NCBI RefSeq assembly: GCF_009649815.1
Contig: NZ_WJIC01000002.1
Span: 124,001 to 188,000, forward strand
Direction: 5' to 3'
From: Nocardia sp. SYP-A9097
GTDB taxonomy: Bacteria > Actinomycetota > Actinomycetes > Mycobacteriales > Mycobacteriaceae
Length of the DNA stretch: 64,000 bases
Each line of letters begins with the position of its first letter. Within the stretch, counting starts at the first letter, position 1. Below, piece after piece: positions 32,612 through 40,422 of this stretch. The position numbers and the translations under genes were made by a program. The notes beneath the pieces are model-generated. The model worked only from the letters and a program-made list of their open reading frames with translations. It had not been told where the DNA came from and did not search any database.

Positions 32612-33063
32612 ACGATGTCGGAACGAGCGCCACCCGCACAGTCGTCGAGGAGTTGTTGCGCCGAATCGGTGCGGGTGATTCGGATGCGACGGCCGCACTA
32701 TACGCCCAGGTCAGCGACTGGAAACTGAATTGGCCCGAGCATGAGCACGACCGACCGGCGACCCCGTGGATCCGCCCCCGCGCCACGCGCGCCGACGCCG
32801 CCGAGCACTACGAAGAGATTGCCCGTCACCACGTGCCGGAACGAGCTGGCACCGTGGTCGAGCGCATTCTCGTCGACGGCCCGCATGCGGTGGTACTGGG
32901 CGAGATTCGCCAGATGACCCGCCGCACCGGACGCGCCTACCGTTCCCGATTCGCTCTGCACCTGACCGTCGAGAACGGACTCATCACTCGCCACCACGTG
33001 TACGAGGACAGCCTCGCTGTCGCCCAGGCATTCGACGATGGCCGTCAGCCCGAGGGCCTCTGA
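32608..33063 (+). CDS. SnoaL-like (NTF2-fold) protein
   Basis: A 151-residue NTF2-like protein. TRTVVEELLRRIGAGDSDAT is the usual first helix pair, followed by LYAQVSDWKLNWPEHEHD, with the Trp/Asp of polyketide-cyclase-like proteins, and strands VERILVDGPHAVVLGEI, RSRFALHLTVENGLITRHH and VYEDSLAVAQAF. Likely an enzyme or binding protein for a small hydrophobic molecule; the substrate is unknown. ATG 32608 overlaps the stop of the preceding remnant. Repeat R7 begins at its stop codon. Confidence 0.8.
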   Translation: MNDVGTSATRTVVEELLRRIGAGDSDATAALYAQVSDWKLNWPEHEHDRPATPWIRPRATRADAAEHYEEIARHHVPERAGTVVERILVDGPHAVVLGEIRQMTRRTGRAYRSRFALHLTVENGLITRHHVYEDSLAVAQAFDDGRQPEGL

Positions 33064-33188
33064 TCGAACGTCCCACAATGCCGCTGATCGCAATGACCCG
33101 ATCGGCCAGCGCGGTACCGTGCGGAAGATCAACGGGCCCCGTCCATCTGGTGTCGGCCGAACGCACGCTATTGCCGATGAGCGAGCAC
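33064..33188 (+). repeat. Dispersed repeat copy R7 (full length)
   Basis: GAACGTCCCACAATGCCGCT, CGATCGGCCAGCGCGG, GCGGAAGATCAACGGGCCCC and CCGAACGCACGCTATTGCCG, ATGAGCGAGCA. It begins immediately after the stop codon of the SnoaL-like gene. Confidence 0.88.
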
Positions 33189-33200
33189 CCTACCGCGGCT

Positions 33201-33816
33201 CTACGACCTCGAAAATCCGGTCTGCCTCGTAGGTGAAGCCGGCAGCGGCCGCATCGGCCAGCAGCAGAGCGCAACGGTTCGCTCGCACGAAGCCAATTCG
33301 TAACTGTCACCTCGCCACAAGCGAAACAGGGCCAGGCCGACCGCACGGCAACGCCCTGCCACTTCGCGCAGATAGGTATCGCCGTCGAGCTGGTCGGGCT
33401 GTGCGAATCCGAGGCTCGCGGGGTTGAGGTCCAACGGCATCTTCCAGTTGCGAGAAACGTGGCGCAGCCGGTCGGATATATCGACAGCACCGTCACTGTG
33501 ATCACACAGGGCCAGGAACGACTCCATGCCCCACATGCCTCCCCCCAGGGAGACGATGAGCGCTTCACATGCGAGTTCGACAGGGGTGCAGGGCTGTTCG
33601 TCGAGCCAGTTGCGATGTTCCTGTTTGAAACTCTTCAGGTTCGTTCAGCGCATCGGTGACCACCCGAACGAGGTGTGATGCCCAGTCCTGATCCTGGGCG
33701 AGCAGCACAGCTGTTGAAATCAGCGCGTACTCCGCGGAGCAAGCCAGCGGTGACAGCTGCTGATGGAAGGCTCGGACAAGGATGCTCCTACGATCGATCA
33801 GGTTATGCCGCAGTAG
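33201..33816 (-). pseudogene. Frameshifted hypothetical gene
   Basis: Two frames on the minus strand join into one protein. The first (LLRHNLIDRRSILVRAFHQQ, LACSAEYALISTAVLLAQDQ, VVTDALNEPEE) runs to about 33631. The second, one base over, continues KQEHRNWLDEQP, PVELACEALIVSLGGGMWGM, ALCDHSDGAVDISDRL and WRGDSYELASCERTVAL. Removing one base in TTTC/GAAA at 33624-33630 restores the frame. No convincing start codon precedes 33816. I do not recognise the family; it is probably dead, unless this is a sequencing error. Confidence 0.55.
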
Positions 33817-34029
33817 CTTAGGACCGGAGGATGACAACGCGATCCAGCAACGCAGCGGCGAAGTCCGGCCGGTTCGGTGGCACCGCAGCGAGCGGCGTAT
33901 GACTGAACGCGACGAGGCTGTCCCCAGAGTATCTGGTGGCGCCGCGATGGACAACGGGCCACTGCCCGAATCGAATTAGGGCATATGCCCTATAGCGCCC
34001 CGTCCGGACGGCTTGTAGCTTCTAGCCGT

Positions 34030-34434
34030 ATGCCGCACCGATTGACAGCCCTGTTGAGCACCACCAGCTCGTTGTTCGCTATTGCCGTCAGTGTTGCCGC
34101 ACCGCAGGCCGCCGCGGGCAATCCGGTGGTGCTGGCTCCCTGGGTCTCGTGCACTGACCGCTGGTGCCGCAACGAAACTGACGACACCTACCGCGTGGAC
34201 GTGATCTTCGACTGCGGTCTAGGAAAACAGCAAATAGCCCGTGCCTACCTTCCCCCACATCTGACCACGGCCGCAGGTGGTAACTGTGGTTCTCACGACG
34301 AGCGCTGTTTGTATGACCGTGAGCGCTGGTGCAGCACGGACAATCCGATCCTCGGAATGCGGTACGAGAACGTGGTGGTCGACAACGGTCCGATTCCGCC
34401 CTGGCCCTTCAACAGCTCGGGCTCATCGCATTGA
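34030..34434 (+). CDS. Small secreted Cys-rich protein
   Basis: A 134-residue exported protein. Residues 1-28 form a signal peptide (MPHRLTALLSTTSSLFAIAV, cleavage after AAA). The mature part carries seven cysteines (CTDRWCR, FDCGLG, GNCGSHDERC, RWCST), probably paired, and an acidic, Tyr-rich middle, ending PPWPFNSSGSSH. ATG 34030 places the signal peptide correctly; the open frame extends upstream without coding character. No family name can be given. Repeat R8 follows 38 bp after the stop. Confidence 0.65.
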   Translation: MPHRLTALLSTTSSLFAIAVSVAAPQAAAGNPVVLAPWVSCTDRWCRNETDDTYRVDVIFDCGLGKQQIARAYLPPHLTTAAGGNCGSHDERCLYDRERWCSTDNPILGMRYENVVVDNGPIPPWPFNSSGSSH

Positions 34435-34471
34435 ACGCGGGCACCTCGCGGCGACTGGGGTGTCCGGACAA

Positions 34472-34560
34472 GCGAACGCACTGAACTGCCGCATACCGCG
34501 CGTTGGTCTGCCACCCAAACCGGTTGTCTGCCAGCACTTCCGAAATGCGCGTGCTGATGA
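34472..34560 (+). repeat. Dispersed repeat copy R8 (variant right half)
   Basis: GCGAACGCACTGAACTGCCG, CATACCGCGCGTTGG, then a variant tail CCACCCAAACCGGTTGTCTG also seen at 39541-39560. It lies downstream of the secreted-protein gene. Confidence 0.7.
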
Positions 34561-34661
34561 CGGGGCTCAGTCGGCGCGATGTCGTTCAGCGCATCTGTCT
34601 GATCTTTGACACACTGACCTGCTGATCGAGTGTTGCGTCAGGGCATGGGGAGGGATCGAGG

Positions 34662-35429
34662 ATGTCCGAGTTTCCGGAGTGGTCAAGGCAATTGGGATCG
34701 GGTGTGCGATTCGATTGGGGATTGGCGGGCGCACAGGCGCTCGGTCCGCAGAGCGCAGCTGTCGTGGTGGTGGACGTATTGTCGTTCACGACAGCGGTTT
34801 CGGTCGCGGTCGACGCCGGGACCCTAGTCTTGCCGTATCGGTGGCGCGACGGCAGCGCTGTGGAATTCGCCGTCGAGCAGGACGCGGAGTTGGCAGTCGG
34901 TCGCACGGCTGTCTCGCGACAACAGCCGTGGTCGCTGTCTCCTGCCGCTCTGCGCCGTGCGTCCGCTCCTGCGCGTCTGGTGCTGCCCTCACCGAACGGA
35001 TCCGCGATTTCCGCCGCCGTGACTGGAGTTCCGGTGATCGCGGCGTGCCTTCGTAACGCCTCGGCGGTCGCGGATTGGATTGCTGGACAGGGCTGGGGAA
35101 CCCAGTGGAAACCCGTTGCGGTATTCGCTGCCGGTGAACACTGGCCCGGCGGTGGTGCTATACGGCCCGCGGTCGAGGACTGGCTCGGTGCTGCGGCGGT
35201 CATTGCCGCGCTCGCCGAACGTGGCTCGGGTCCACTGTCTCCGGAGGCATCGGTCGTCAAGGCCAGCTACGACGGTGTCGATGATGTCGGTGCGTTGATC
35301 CGCGATTGCGCGTCCGGTCGAGAACTTGCTGCGATCGGATTCGGCGAGGACGTGGCTATCGCGACAGAAATCGACGCCAGCAAGGATGTGCCGATACTGG
35401 TCGATGGAGCCTTCACTCACGCATTGTGA
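34662..35429 (+). CDS. comB: ComB-family 2-phosphosulfolactate phosphatase-like protein
   Basis: A 255-residue protein of the ComB family. The core motifs AAVVVVDVLSFTTAVSVAVD and LVLPSPNGSAIS, and the late DDVGALIRDCASGRELAAIG with FGEDVAIATEID, are those of ComB, an Mg-dependent phosphatase that removes phosphate from 2-phosphosulfolactate in archaeal coenzyme M synthesis. Actinobacteria do not make coenzyme M by that route, so here it may act on sulfolactate in sulfur metabolism or another substrate. There are no ComA/ComC neighbours. It stands alone between repeats R8 and R9. Confidence 0.8.
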   Translation: MSEFPEWSRQLGSGVRFDWGLAGAQALGPQSAAVVVVDVLSFTTAVSVAVDAGTLVLPYRWRDGSAVEFAVEQDAELAVGRTAVSRQQPWSLSPAALRRASAPARLVLPSPNGSAISAAVTGVPVIAACLRNASAVADWIAGQGWGTQWKPVAVFAAGEHWPGGGAIRPAVEDWLGAAAVIAALAERGSGPLSPEASVVKASYDGVDDVGALIRDCASGRELAAIGFGEDVAIATEIDASKDVPILVDGAFTHAL

Positions 35430-35440
35430 ATAGGCACTTA

Positions 35441-35558
35441 CGCATCCGCTCATGCCGCATACCGCGCTGTTCGGAACGGCCAGCGCGCTACCTCGGAAGA
35501 TCAACTGGCCATGCCCATCCGAGGCCGGCGGACCGCACCATCAGGCCGATGACCGAGC
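35441..35558 (+). repeat. Dispersed repeat copy R9 (full length)
   Basis: CGCATCCGCTCATGCCGCAT, ACCGCGCTGTTCGGAACGGC, TCGGAAGATCAACTGGCCAT, ATCCGAGGCCGGCGGACCGC, then GCCGATGACCGAGCG. It starts 12 bp after the ComB stop and ends 19 bp before the stop of the leftward gene at 35577. Confidence 0.9.
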
Positions 35559-35576
35559 GCGCAGAGTCCCGGCGGT

Positions 35577-36623
35577 TCAGGCGTCACTCAACCCCAACTC
35601 CTTGCCGACATACGGGAGTTCCTGAACCTCCGCGCCGTTTACGAAGGCCCTGAACTCCAACATGTTCGGGTCCGAAATCCCGCCGATCGTGCGCAAGGTC
35701 GCAACCGCTCGGGCCGCCAGACTGTGCATCGTGGGGTTCGCGGTACCACTTCCGGTCCGCGGACCCATCCACTTCCGGTTGTCGGGATGGTCGATGAGAT
35801 AGTCCGGAGTGCCCCATCGCCATCCGAGCCGGACCAATGGATCATGCAGTTCCGGTGGACCCGGATTCGCCCACTTCTCATTCCAGAGCTCACCATCGAT
35901 CACATCGCCACTCTGCCCCTTCGAGAGCTGAATGAGCAGTGAGGTTCCGGTAATCGGCAGGTCGAGATACCCCTGGCACGGCAATGTGGTCAGCACCCAT
36001 CCCAGGCGATCGGTGAAGTCGTCCCATCCCGTGCATCGTGCGGCACCTCTGGACGTGGGCTGGTCCGAGACCACCGATCCCAGACGCGGGGCGCGGGCAG
36101 GCCCGGCGTCATCGTAGGCGCACAGTCGCAGATCCGTTGGCGCACTGCCCAATCCATCGCGAATGACCGCAACAATTGCTGCCGCGATCTCCTCGCGGTA
36201 GCCCGCGTTGTAGCGCCAGCCCGTGCGCCATTCGCGCGCGAGGTTCTCGGAATCAACCTTCGGTTCGCCGACGTTGCAGTTCTCGGTGACAGCGCGGGCC
36301 GACCCCGGAAGCGGGTGCCACACCGATTCTTCCAGCGGCCGCATACCGCCGGATTCGTAATCGCGCCCGCGCGAGAACGAGGTTGTCCGCTGTGACCGAA
36401 GGACCGACCGAAGTCGGGTGGCTGCTCCCTGATCATCGGGAACCGAGACGGTGATCGCGATGCCTTTTTCGTCGGGGTAGAACAGAATTCGCTGTCCGCC
36501 GACCGAATCGCGCAGCTGCACGAACTCACCACGCTGAGGCCGCACGACCTCCCCATGTGCGCCCCGGTCCGGGTTGAGCACTCCAGGAATATCAGTCAGC
36601 AGCATCGCCCAGTCATCGGCCAT
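35577..36623 (-). CDS. Hypothetical protein with TY-Chap-like C-terminus
   Basis: A 348-residue protein. The N-terminal half (DWAMLLTDIPGVLNPDRGAH, GQRILFYPDEKGIAITVSVP) is unknown. The C-terminal half (GWDDFTDRLGWVLTTLPCQG, TSLLIQLSKGQ, LHDPLVRLGWRWGTPDYLID, AARAVATLRTIGGISDPNML) matches the pattern at 30826 and 36932. ATG 36623 has a good ribosome site (GAGGAGA). However, the frame is open to 36725 and that extension encodes a signal-like stretch ending YIVGC, so a lipoprotein start at 36725 cannot be excluded. It stands alone between R9 and R10. Confidence 0.6.
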   Translation of the reverse strand: MADDWAMLLTDIPGVLNPDRGAHGEVVRPQRGEFVQLRDSVGGQRILFYPDEKGIAITVSVPDDQGAATRLRSVLRSQRTTSFSRGRDYESGGMRPLEESVWHPLPGSARAVTENCNVGEPKVDSENLAREWRTGWRYNAGYREEIAAAIVAVIRDGLGSAPTDLRLCAYDDAGPARAPRLGSVVSDQPTSRGAARCTGWDDFTDRLGWVLTTLPCQGYLDLPITGTSLLIQLSKGQSGDVIDGELWNEKWANPGPPELHDPLVRLGWRWGTPDYLIDHPDNRKWMGPRTGSGTANPTMHSLAARAVATLRTIGGISDPNMLEFRAFVNGAEVQELPYVGKELGLSDA

Positions 36624-36720
36624 GGTCACACTCTCCTCATTGCAGCCGACAATGTAACAACACAGAACGACAAGGGCACCAGACCGAACCACCGACCGGC
36701 GGAATTCCGGAGGGATGCGC

Positions 36721-36834
36721 GGCATCCTCTATGCCGCGTGGCGTGCGGACCGAACCCGCCAGCGCCGGACAGCGGAAGATCAACCGGCCGTGCTGATCTG
36801 AGTCCAGCGGAACGTCCGCAACTGCCGAGTTGAG
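36721..36834 (+). repeat. Dispersed repeat copy R10 (full length)
   Basis: ATCCTCTATGCCGCGTGGCG, ACCGAACCCGCCAGCGCC, AGCGGAAGATCAACCGGCCG, GAACGTCCGCAACTGCCGAG. It lies between the divergent genes at 35577-36623 and 36932. Confidence 0.88.
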
Positions 36835-36931
36835 GGCACTGCGCTCGAAGATGGCGGCCGATACGGTCGAGTGTCAGTGCCGTCGAGTACAACTCGACGT
36901 GAGCAGTTAGGTTTCGAGTGAAGGATGCTAG

Positions 36932-37906
36932 GTGAACGAGCAGGGTTCGGTGGATGGTGGGCAGTCCCGCCGCGAGGAGTCGGGCGAATCGGTCCGGCAG
37001 GACATGCTCGCCGTCGCAGCACTGGTGGCGCCGAACGTTCCTGAGGTGGCCGAGGCGGTGCGGACCGCAGCCGACAATCCTCGGCTGGAGCTGATCTATG
37101 CTCTCGGTGACCATCACATGGCAGGGTATTTCGACTGGAAGGAAGACATTCAGTCGGCCCGAGACGGCCTGGAGTACCTGGCCTCGTATCCCTCTGGCTC
37201 GTCCTGGGATTGGCACCCGAATTTCCTTGCCGAATGCGAGGATTGGCATTCCGGAGACAAGCTCGAACGTTTTCTTCAGCTGACCGGCGAATGTCTCCAT
37301 GAACAGGGGTATGCACTGGTCTCGATAAACACCGATTCCGACGCCTACTGTCTGGTCGTCATGTCCGAGTCGGACCTCGCCGCCAGGCGCAATGACCGGA
37401 CCGACAGATGGCTTCAGGTACTCAGGCTTGGCACCTGGTCGAAGCAAGCCCGGCCAGTGAGCGATCGCAATATGGTCGGTACACGCGCAACGATGAGCGA
37501 CTGGGACCGATTCACCGAAGACCTCGCGGCGATGATCCGACATGGCCTTGGCGGGGATACGGTGCTCCAGTTCACCGGCCCCGGTGAAGTTGGTGTGCAA
37601 ATCAGCGAATCGGGCTTCCACACCTTGGAGGTGATGACCGATCCCTTCGCATTCACCGGCGACGAGGCGCGCGAAGTGGTCGCTGAAGGCTGGACCCTCA
37701 ATGACGAATTCGGCCTCGGGAATTGGTGGCAGACACCGCTATCGAACGCGCACGCGGTCTGCGGCAGTATCTCCCGCCGGATCGTTGCCACGCTGCGCCG
37801 GTCCGGAGTCGAATCTCCCGCCGACCTCGCAGCGCGGACTTGGCAATACGACCGCGGCACTCTGCCCCTGTGGCGCATGGACATCCCGGTCTCACCGGAT
37901 CGCTAG
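36932..37906 (+). CDS. DUF6630-like N-terminus fused to TY-Chap-like domain
   Basis: A 324-residue soluble protein. Residues 45-150 resemble DUF6630 (LELIYALGDHHMAGYFDWKE). The C-terminal half (MSDWDRFTEDLAAMIRHGLG, GDTVLQFTGPGEVGVQIS, EVVAEGWTLNDEFGLGNWWQ, GSISRRIVATLRRSGVESPA) shows the W..F...L / GW / A..LR..GV..P pattern shared with the neighbours at 35577 and 30826. GTG 36932 has AAGGA eight bases upstream. It looks like a paralogue formed by fusion of different N-terminal domains to one C-terminal module. Function unknown; it stands alone between R10 and R11. Confidence 0.6.
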   Translation: MNEQGSVDGGQSRREESGESVRQDMLAVAALVAPNVPEVAEAVRTAADNPRLELIYALGDHHMAGYFDWKEDIQSARDGLEYLASYPSGSSWDWHPNFLAECEDWHSGDKLERFLQLTGECLHEQGYALVSINTDSDAYCLVVMSESDLAARRNDRTDRWLQVLRLGTWSKQARPVSDRNMVGTRATMSDWDRFTEDLAAMIRHGLGGDTVLQFTGPGEVGVQISESGFHTLEVMTDPFAFTGDEAREVVAEGWTLNDEFGLGNWWQTPLSNAHAVCGSISRRIVATLRRSGVESPADLAARTWQYDRGTLPLWRMDIPVSPDR

Positions 37907-37960
37907 CACCCAACCCTCGCGGCAGCGCACAGGCTGCTGCCGTGTCGATTACCGCGCCAC

Positions 37961-38060
37961 GAACGCACTCATCTGCCGCATACCGCGCTGACCGCACCGG
38001 CCAGCGGCCCAGCGGAAGATCAACTGACCGTACCGATCCGAGGCCGGCCGAACGTCAGCC
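37961..38060 (+). repeat. Dispersed repeat copy R11 (full, right end cut)
   Basis: GAACGCACTCATCTGCCGCA, TACCGCGCTGACCGCACCGG, AGCGGAAGATCAACTGACCG, ATCCGAGGCCGGCCGAACGT. The usual GCACTTGCCGATGACCGAG end is replaced at 38061 by the start of the TniQ-like fragment. Confidence 0.88.
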
Positions 38061-38255
38061 ATGACCATCGGCGACCACCGCAGCCCGCTGCCCGTCCGAC
38101 TTCGGCCCCAGCCCGGTGAAACCACGGAATCGTTCGTGGTCCGCCTTGCCCTGGCCGATCACCTCGAACTCAGCTACCTGCACCGCACCACGCCGCCGTC
38201 ACCCATCATCTCAACACGGCGGTTGTGGGACGCGGATCAGCAGCGTTCGTACTGA
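38061..38255 (+). pseudogene. TniQ-like N-terminal fragment
   Basis: Sixty-four residues beginning MTIGDHRSPLPVRLRPQPGE and continuing TTESFVVRLALADHLELSYL. This is the beginning of TniQ-type proteins, the target-selection partners of Tn7/Tn5053-family transposons, also found singly in actinobacterial elements; those are 300 residues or longer. Here the frame degenerates after about 45 residues and stops at 38255, overlapping the end of the opposite gene. It is joined directly to a truncated end of repeat R11. It is the only mobile-element trace I can see in the array. Confidence 0.5.
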
Positions 38256-39400
38256 CGCACGTAGGGCTGCGACTCCGGTAAGACGTTGTACCCGGGTGTC
38301 TGGCAGCCGCCGACCACGACCTCGAAAAAGGGGCCCATGGAGTAGACGGGGCCGTTGGGTGTGTGGATCGTGTAGTCGACCGCCGCGCCGGAGCCAGCCA
38401 GGTAGGGAAGATGCAGATCGGCGAGTTGTGTGGTCTGCGCGGCGCTGAATTCCGTACCCACGGGAGGGAATACGGTGACGGCCAGTGTGCGGCCTTCGGA
38501 GGGCGGGTCGTAGACCGACACCCGAACGAAGAACGGGATGGGTTGATCGGTCAGGAACCACTGCCACAGGTCGAGTTCATCATTGGACGGGAAGCGGGGG
38601 GTGGGCTCTTGGTGGGGGATGAGGCGATCGTGGGGCCATGGATACGACCCGGGGCTCCGTTCCGAGTGATTGGTGAACCCGCGCTCCCGCTCATGAACGG
38701 CGGATACGGTCCACTGGTTGGATGCCAGTTCGGGGAAGTCCCGGATGATTCGGCGCATCGCCGCGGTGGCGCGGTGAGGTTCGCTCTCGGAGCCCGCTCG
38801 GACGTCGATGGAGTTGGTTATGCGGCTCGCGTCGCCGCCGCTCGAGTCCCAGTGCACTTCGGTGCCGGCGGCCCATAGTCGCGCCCAGGTGTCTGCGGCG
38901 TTCGCTTCAGCGCTCACGTCACGGCCGAGAAGCCAGTATGCGGAATAGGAGTCCGCCATCCGATCGATGGTGACCTCTATCGGATCGCCGCGGAAACGCC
39001 GCGGAAGCTGTTGAGCGCCCATGGCACTCACCACGGACGCGGCCTCGGCCGGTGTGGCGTCGTCCCTGAGCCGCACGTCGAGATTGGCGGTGAAGTGTCT
39101 GCCCTTGTAGTGCTCGAACCGGTGTGACGCGTCGGTCACCCCCGGAAGGGCCCGGATGGCAGTCTCGATCTTGCGTGACCAGCTGTCATGCTCGGCCTGG
39201 TCGCGTCCTCGATCGAAATAGCCACATCCGGTCAGCAGGACTGCCGTCATCATCAATATGACGGTCGGGGTGGTGAAGCGAACAGCTTTGATTCTGCGGA
39301 CGATGAGCGGCGAAGACGCCGATGTGGGAGTGTCGGCCGGGAAAAGTACTGCCCCCCAACGACTTATGGGATCGGAGGGTCGAAAAGCTTTGAGGAACAC
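38237..39400 (-). CDS. Exported lipoprotein, unknown
   Basis: A protein of up to 387 residues with an internal signal/lipobox (TPTVILMMTAVLLTGC). The mature part starts YFDRGRDQAEHDSWSRKIET and has a repeat of two domains: ALPGVTDASHRFEHYKGRHF near the N-terminus and a later DYTIHTPNGPVYSMGPFFEV, resembling the small alpha/beta lipoproteins of Nocardia that carry a 'leader sequence...alpha-beta' pair. The start is uncertain: GTG 39400 gives a long N-terminal tail, and no good ribosome site is seen near the lipobox. Its 3' end overlaps the TniQ-like fragment by 19 bp. It lies between R11 and R12. Confidence 0.6.
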   Translation of the reverse strand: MFLKAFRPSDPISRWGAVLFPADTPTSASSPLIVRRIKAVRFTTPTVILMMTAVLLTGCGYFDRGRDQAEHDSWSRKIETAIRALPGVTDASHRFEHYKGRHFTANLDVRLRDDATPAEAASVVSAMGAQQLPRRFRGDPIEVTIDRMADSYSAYWLLGRDVSAEANAADTWARLWAAGTEVHWDSSGGDASRITNSIDVRAGSESEPHRATAAMRRIIRDFPELASNQWTVSAVHERERGFTNHSERSPGSYPWPHDRLIPHQEPTPRFPSNDELDLWQWFLTDQPIPFFVRVSVYDPPSEGRTLAVTVFPPVGTEFSAAQTTQLADLHLPYLAGSGAAVDYTIHTPNGPVYSMGPFFEVVVGGCQTPGYNVLPESQPYVRQYERC

Positions 39401-39482
39401 AACAGCAACCTACGTCAGCGATGCGGCACAATACATGCCCCGAATTGTGAGGATTATGTGAGCGACCGCGTTCGTTCCGTGC

Positions 39483-39585
39483 CGAACGTCCGCCAACCGC
39501 GACCGGCCGACCTGTAATGCCGCGACCCGCGCGTGGTTCGACCGTCCAAACTGGTTGGCCGACAGCGACTTCCCAACGCGTGCAT
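39483..39585 (+). repeat. Dispersed repeat copy R12 (variant)
   Basis: CGAACGTCCGCCAACCGCGA, then TAATGCCGCGACCCGCGCGT and the variant tail CCGTCCAAACTGGTTGGCCG, as in R8. It lies upstream of the lipoprotein gene at 38237-39400. Confidence 0.65.
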
Positions 39586-39609
39586 GGCGGTGGTGCTGGA
39601 TCGGGCGGT

Positions 39610-39849
39610 TCAGCCCTCGGCGGGGGCGTGGCGGCCCCCAAACCTGGGCAGAGCCGATGAAAGGGCCGAGCCTGCGGGGTGGTGCCCGGACGTCAACGAG
39701 GTAGGTTCGACCACCCGGGGCAGGACCACTGTCGGGGCCTCTGATTCTCTGCGCAGGCGTACGCAGAAAGCATCCAGACTGCCGTAGCGTGCCGTGATCT
39801 CAGCCAGCAATCGCAACGCTACGGCGCTGTGGCTTGTAGTGCTCACCAT
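39610..39849 (-). CDS. Small hypothetical protein
   Basis: A 79-residue protein beginning MVSTTSHSAVALRLLAEITA, with a basic amphipathic middle (RYGSLDAFCVRLRRESEAPT) and a low-complexity tail. A strong GGAGGA lies nine bases before ATG 39849; an ATG two codons upstream is closer to it. The ribosome site is the main support. No homology is recognised. It may form a two-gene unit with the weaker frame at 39950. Confidence 0.4.
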   Translation of the reverse strand: MVSTTSHSAVALRLLAEITARYGSLDAFCVRLRRESEAPTVVLPRVVEPTSLTSGHHPAGSALSSALPRFGGRHAPAEG

Positions 39850-39949
39850 TGCCATTGGTCCTCCACCGGTCGCTTGAACTCTGACAACCTGTGCCACCGA
39901 ACCGCTCCGACGGGCACCGGCGGGTAGCAGACGTCGCCCCTTGCTGGTC

Positions 39950-40276
39950 TCACTCGCCGGTGCCGGAACTTCCGTTCTCGCGCTTGGGGAATGAGGCTGG
40001 CACCATCGGCGGACGGACAGGCTCTCGCCATGTTGGGTTGTCGCATCCACCGATGGGGACTGCCATGTACAGCGCGGGTCCGGTTGCAGGCCGGAACCGC
40101 AGGAAGAGCTCGCCAGGGCGGGGCGGCTCCCCCGAACACCCCGAGCACGAGAACAGCCCAATGATTAGCCGGTAGACCAGCGCGCATCGGTCTCGTGATC
40201 GGAATGCCCGTCGCCACGCTAAACCCTCCACGCTCGTCAGCGCCGTAAAACGCCTACAGATGGCATCGGAGGCCAC
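39950..40276 (-). CDS. Possible small hypothetical protein
   Basis: The frame has 108 codons; its second half (VYRLIIGLFSCSGCSGEPPR, LFLRFRPATGPALYMAVPIG, GCDNPTWREPV) is protein-like, with three cysteines and no stops, but the N-terminal third is unconvincing and no ribosome site marks a start. It might be a shorter gene of about 75 residues starting near 40175. It would be read in the same direction as the gene at 39610. I keep it as a weak candidate only. Confidence 0.25.
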   Translation of the reverse strand: MASDAICRRFTALTSVEGLAWRRAFRSRDRCALVYRLIIGLFSCSGCSGEPPRPGELFLRFRPATGPALYMAVPIGGCDNPTWREPVRPPMVPASFPKRENGSSGTGE

Positions 40277-40422
40277 TGCCGCCGGTACCGTCTGTCGCAG
40301 ATGTCCGATCGATAGCTGTCCGCGAACCCGTCGGCCTCAAAGAACCGTCCGGGGGCGAAAGTCCCGCCCGGTGGTGCCGTTGGCCCGATGGCAGAACAGC
40401 GGGGTAGGCCGATCGTGAAGCA

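Noticed and set aside
33800..33910. Possible reverse-orientation repeat copy
   Set aside because: Only GGCCGGTTCGGT and a vague GCGTATG match the reversed left part; too weak to count.
36623..36725. Lipoprotein start for the protein ending at 35577
   Set aside because: The extension contains a lipobox-like YIVGC, but the strong ribosome site before ATG 36623 makes the shorter form more likely. It is kept as an alternative.
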